DNA of 6,204 nt from Halieaceae bacterium (GTDB taxonomy: Bacteria > Pseudomonadota > Gammaproteobacteria > Pseudomonadales > Halieaceae): NCBI GenBank assembly GCA_011523115.1, contig WTHO01000212.1:1-6204 (forward strand), given 5' to 3'. Positions 5,369-6,204 of this stretch are shown one piece after another. How positions within the stretch are numbered: the first letter of the stretch is position 1; each line of letters opens with the position of its first letter. The translations under genes were made by a program, and so were the position numbers. The notes under the pieces are model-generated. The model saw nothing but the letters and a program-made list of their open reading frames with translations. It ran no database searches and had not been told where the DNA came from.

Positions 5369-6204
5369 CTAGGGCATCGCGGTATCCACCGTGACGCTCG
5401 TCACGGAGCCGGTAAAGTGAGAATCACGCACGTTCTCAAACGCGGCCACGACCTGAGTCGCGTCATCTTTACCAACATCCGCTGTCTCGTCACCAGAGAA
5501 AACTGCGGGGGTGGTGCGCTCGACGCGGCCCTCGCTCACCTTCTCACCGTTCACATACAGCGTTGCCAGCCCACCTTTGCCCATGCCACCGCCGTCATAG
5601 GCGAACTCCAGCTTCACCTCGGCCGGGCCTGCTGGTAAGGCTTCATCCGATGCAATGGTGTACTTCTCAAGCCCGAACCAATTGTAAGTGTAGGCGGGCT
5701 TGCCGCCATCCATGTACAGCGCCCAGCCACCAAACTTACCGCCCTGGGTCAGGATGATGCCGCGGTCGTTACCGACGAGCTCGACATTGGCGGTGACAGT
5801 CTTGGAGCGGTTCTTGATGTTGATAAAGGTATTCTCAAGCATGCCATCCATGCCATCTGCCAATGTCAGGCTGGTGCGACCACCCATGAGATCGGGTCGC
5901 CCTGCCTGCGCGGGATCAAACCGCTCGTAGCGGCGGTCATCCAGCGGGAAGACGTTGTTGGCGAGGGCCTCACGATCGAATAATGCCTGCAGCTCCGCCA
6001 GCTTCTCAGGATTCTCCGCCGCCAGGTCGTTGGTCAGACTGAAGTCAACGGTGGTGTCATAGAGCTCCCAGATGTCTTCCTGCAGTGTGCGGATGGGGGC
6101 GGGATGCCAGGGCACACCGTGCACCACGCGGGCTAGCCAGCCTTCGTGATAAATCGCCCGGTTACCAAACATCTCAAAATACTGGGTGGTATGACGATCC
6201 GGTG
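5369..6204 (-). CDS. Arylsulfatase, C-terminal part (gene continues past the window)
   Basis: The frame is open to the right edge; about 277 C-terminal residues are seen. The first complete codons read HTTQYFEMFGNRAIY, a segment typical of long type I arylsulfatases, so the ATG at 6172 is internal and not a start. Next come a WELYDTTVDFS segment, NDLAAENPEKLAELQ and FPLDDRRYERF, which close the alpha/beta sulfatase core. A beta-sandwich-like C-terminal domain follows, with GGWALYMDGGK, YTYNWFGLEK, LYVNGEKVSEGRVERT and a final GSVTSV strand. The family cleaves sulfate esters using a formylglycine made from Cys or Ser in a CxPSR-type motif. That motif and any signal peptide lie outside the window. 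The gene ends at TAG before a strong terminator. Proximity to the GH17 pair suggests use of sulfated algal polysaccharide, but the substrate is unknown. Confidence 0.92.
   Translation of the reverse strand, partial: PDRHTTQYFEMFGNRAIYHEGWLARVVHGVPWHPAPIRTLQEDIWELYDTTVDFSLTNDLAAENPEKLAELQALFDREALANNVFPLDDRRYERFDPAQAGRPDLMGGRTSLTLADGMDGMLENTFINIKNRSKTVTANVELVGNDRGIILTQGGKFGGWALYMDGGKPAYTYNWFGLEKYTIASDEALPAGPAEVKLEFAYDGGGMGKGGLATLYVNGEKVSEGRVERTTPAVFSGDETADVGKDDATQVVAAFENVRDSHFTGSVTSVTVDTAMP

Noticed and set aside
6170..6172. ATG at 6172 as start of a separate 267-residue gene
   Set aside because: The frame stays open upstream and encodes the conserved HTTQYFE segment typical of arylsulfatases, so the ATG is internal to a longer gene.

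Overview
The window looks like a chromosomal piece of a marine, polysaccharide-using gammaproteobacterium. This is inferred from moderately high GC, an RhlE-type DEAD-box helicase, paired MaoC-type dehydratases of lipid metabolism, two family-17 glycoside hydrolases (GH17, beta-1,3-glucan-active) and a long arylsulfatase. The OM60/NOR5 (Halieaceae) group would fit, but the sequence alone does not prove it. There are seven protein genes, six of them on the minus strand. I see no RNA gene, CRISPR array, insertion sequence or phage gene.

Layout. Positions 38-1366 (minus) carry an RhlE-like RNA helicase with a basic tail. A 287-base intergenic stretch follows, rich in small repeats. Positions 1654-2570 (minus) hold a two-gene operon, a FAS1-like (MaoC N-terminal type) dehydratase subunit followed by a MaoC subunit with the catalytic Asp/His, joined by an ATGA overlap. 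A divergent control region of 151 bases with an inverted repeat separates it from a plus-strand VOC/glyoxalase-fold protein (2722-3237). This gene converges on a second two-gene operon (3254-5070, minus) of two paralogous GH17 enzymes, again joined by ATGA. A 298-base region holds the GH17 leader, a perfect 15-base palindrome and a strong intrinsic terminator. The terminator ends the upstream minus-strand arylsulfatase (5369 to beyond 6204), whose N-terminal part lies outside the window.

How the genes may work together. The dehydratase pair is probably a heterodimeric (3R)-hydroxyacyl-CoA hydratase/dehydratase, and the divergent VOC protein may share its control and substrate pathway. The GH17 pair and the arylsulfatase suggest use of algal glucans and sulfated polysaccharides. 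The two GH17 proteins show no signal peptide from their best-supported starts, so they may act on imported oligosaccharides or on an endogenous glucan. No wholly new system is evident. The best leads are the translationally coupled, apparently cytoplasmic GH17 pair and the control regions around the divergent genes and the GH17 operon.
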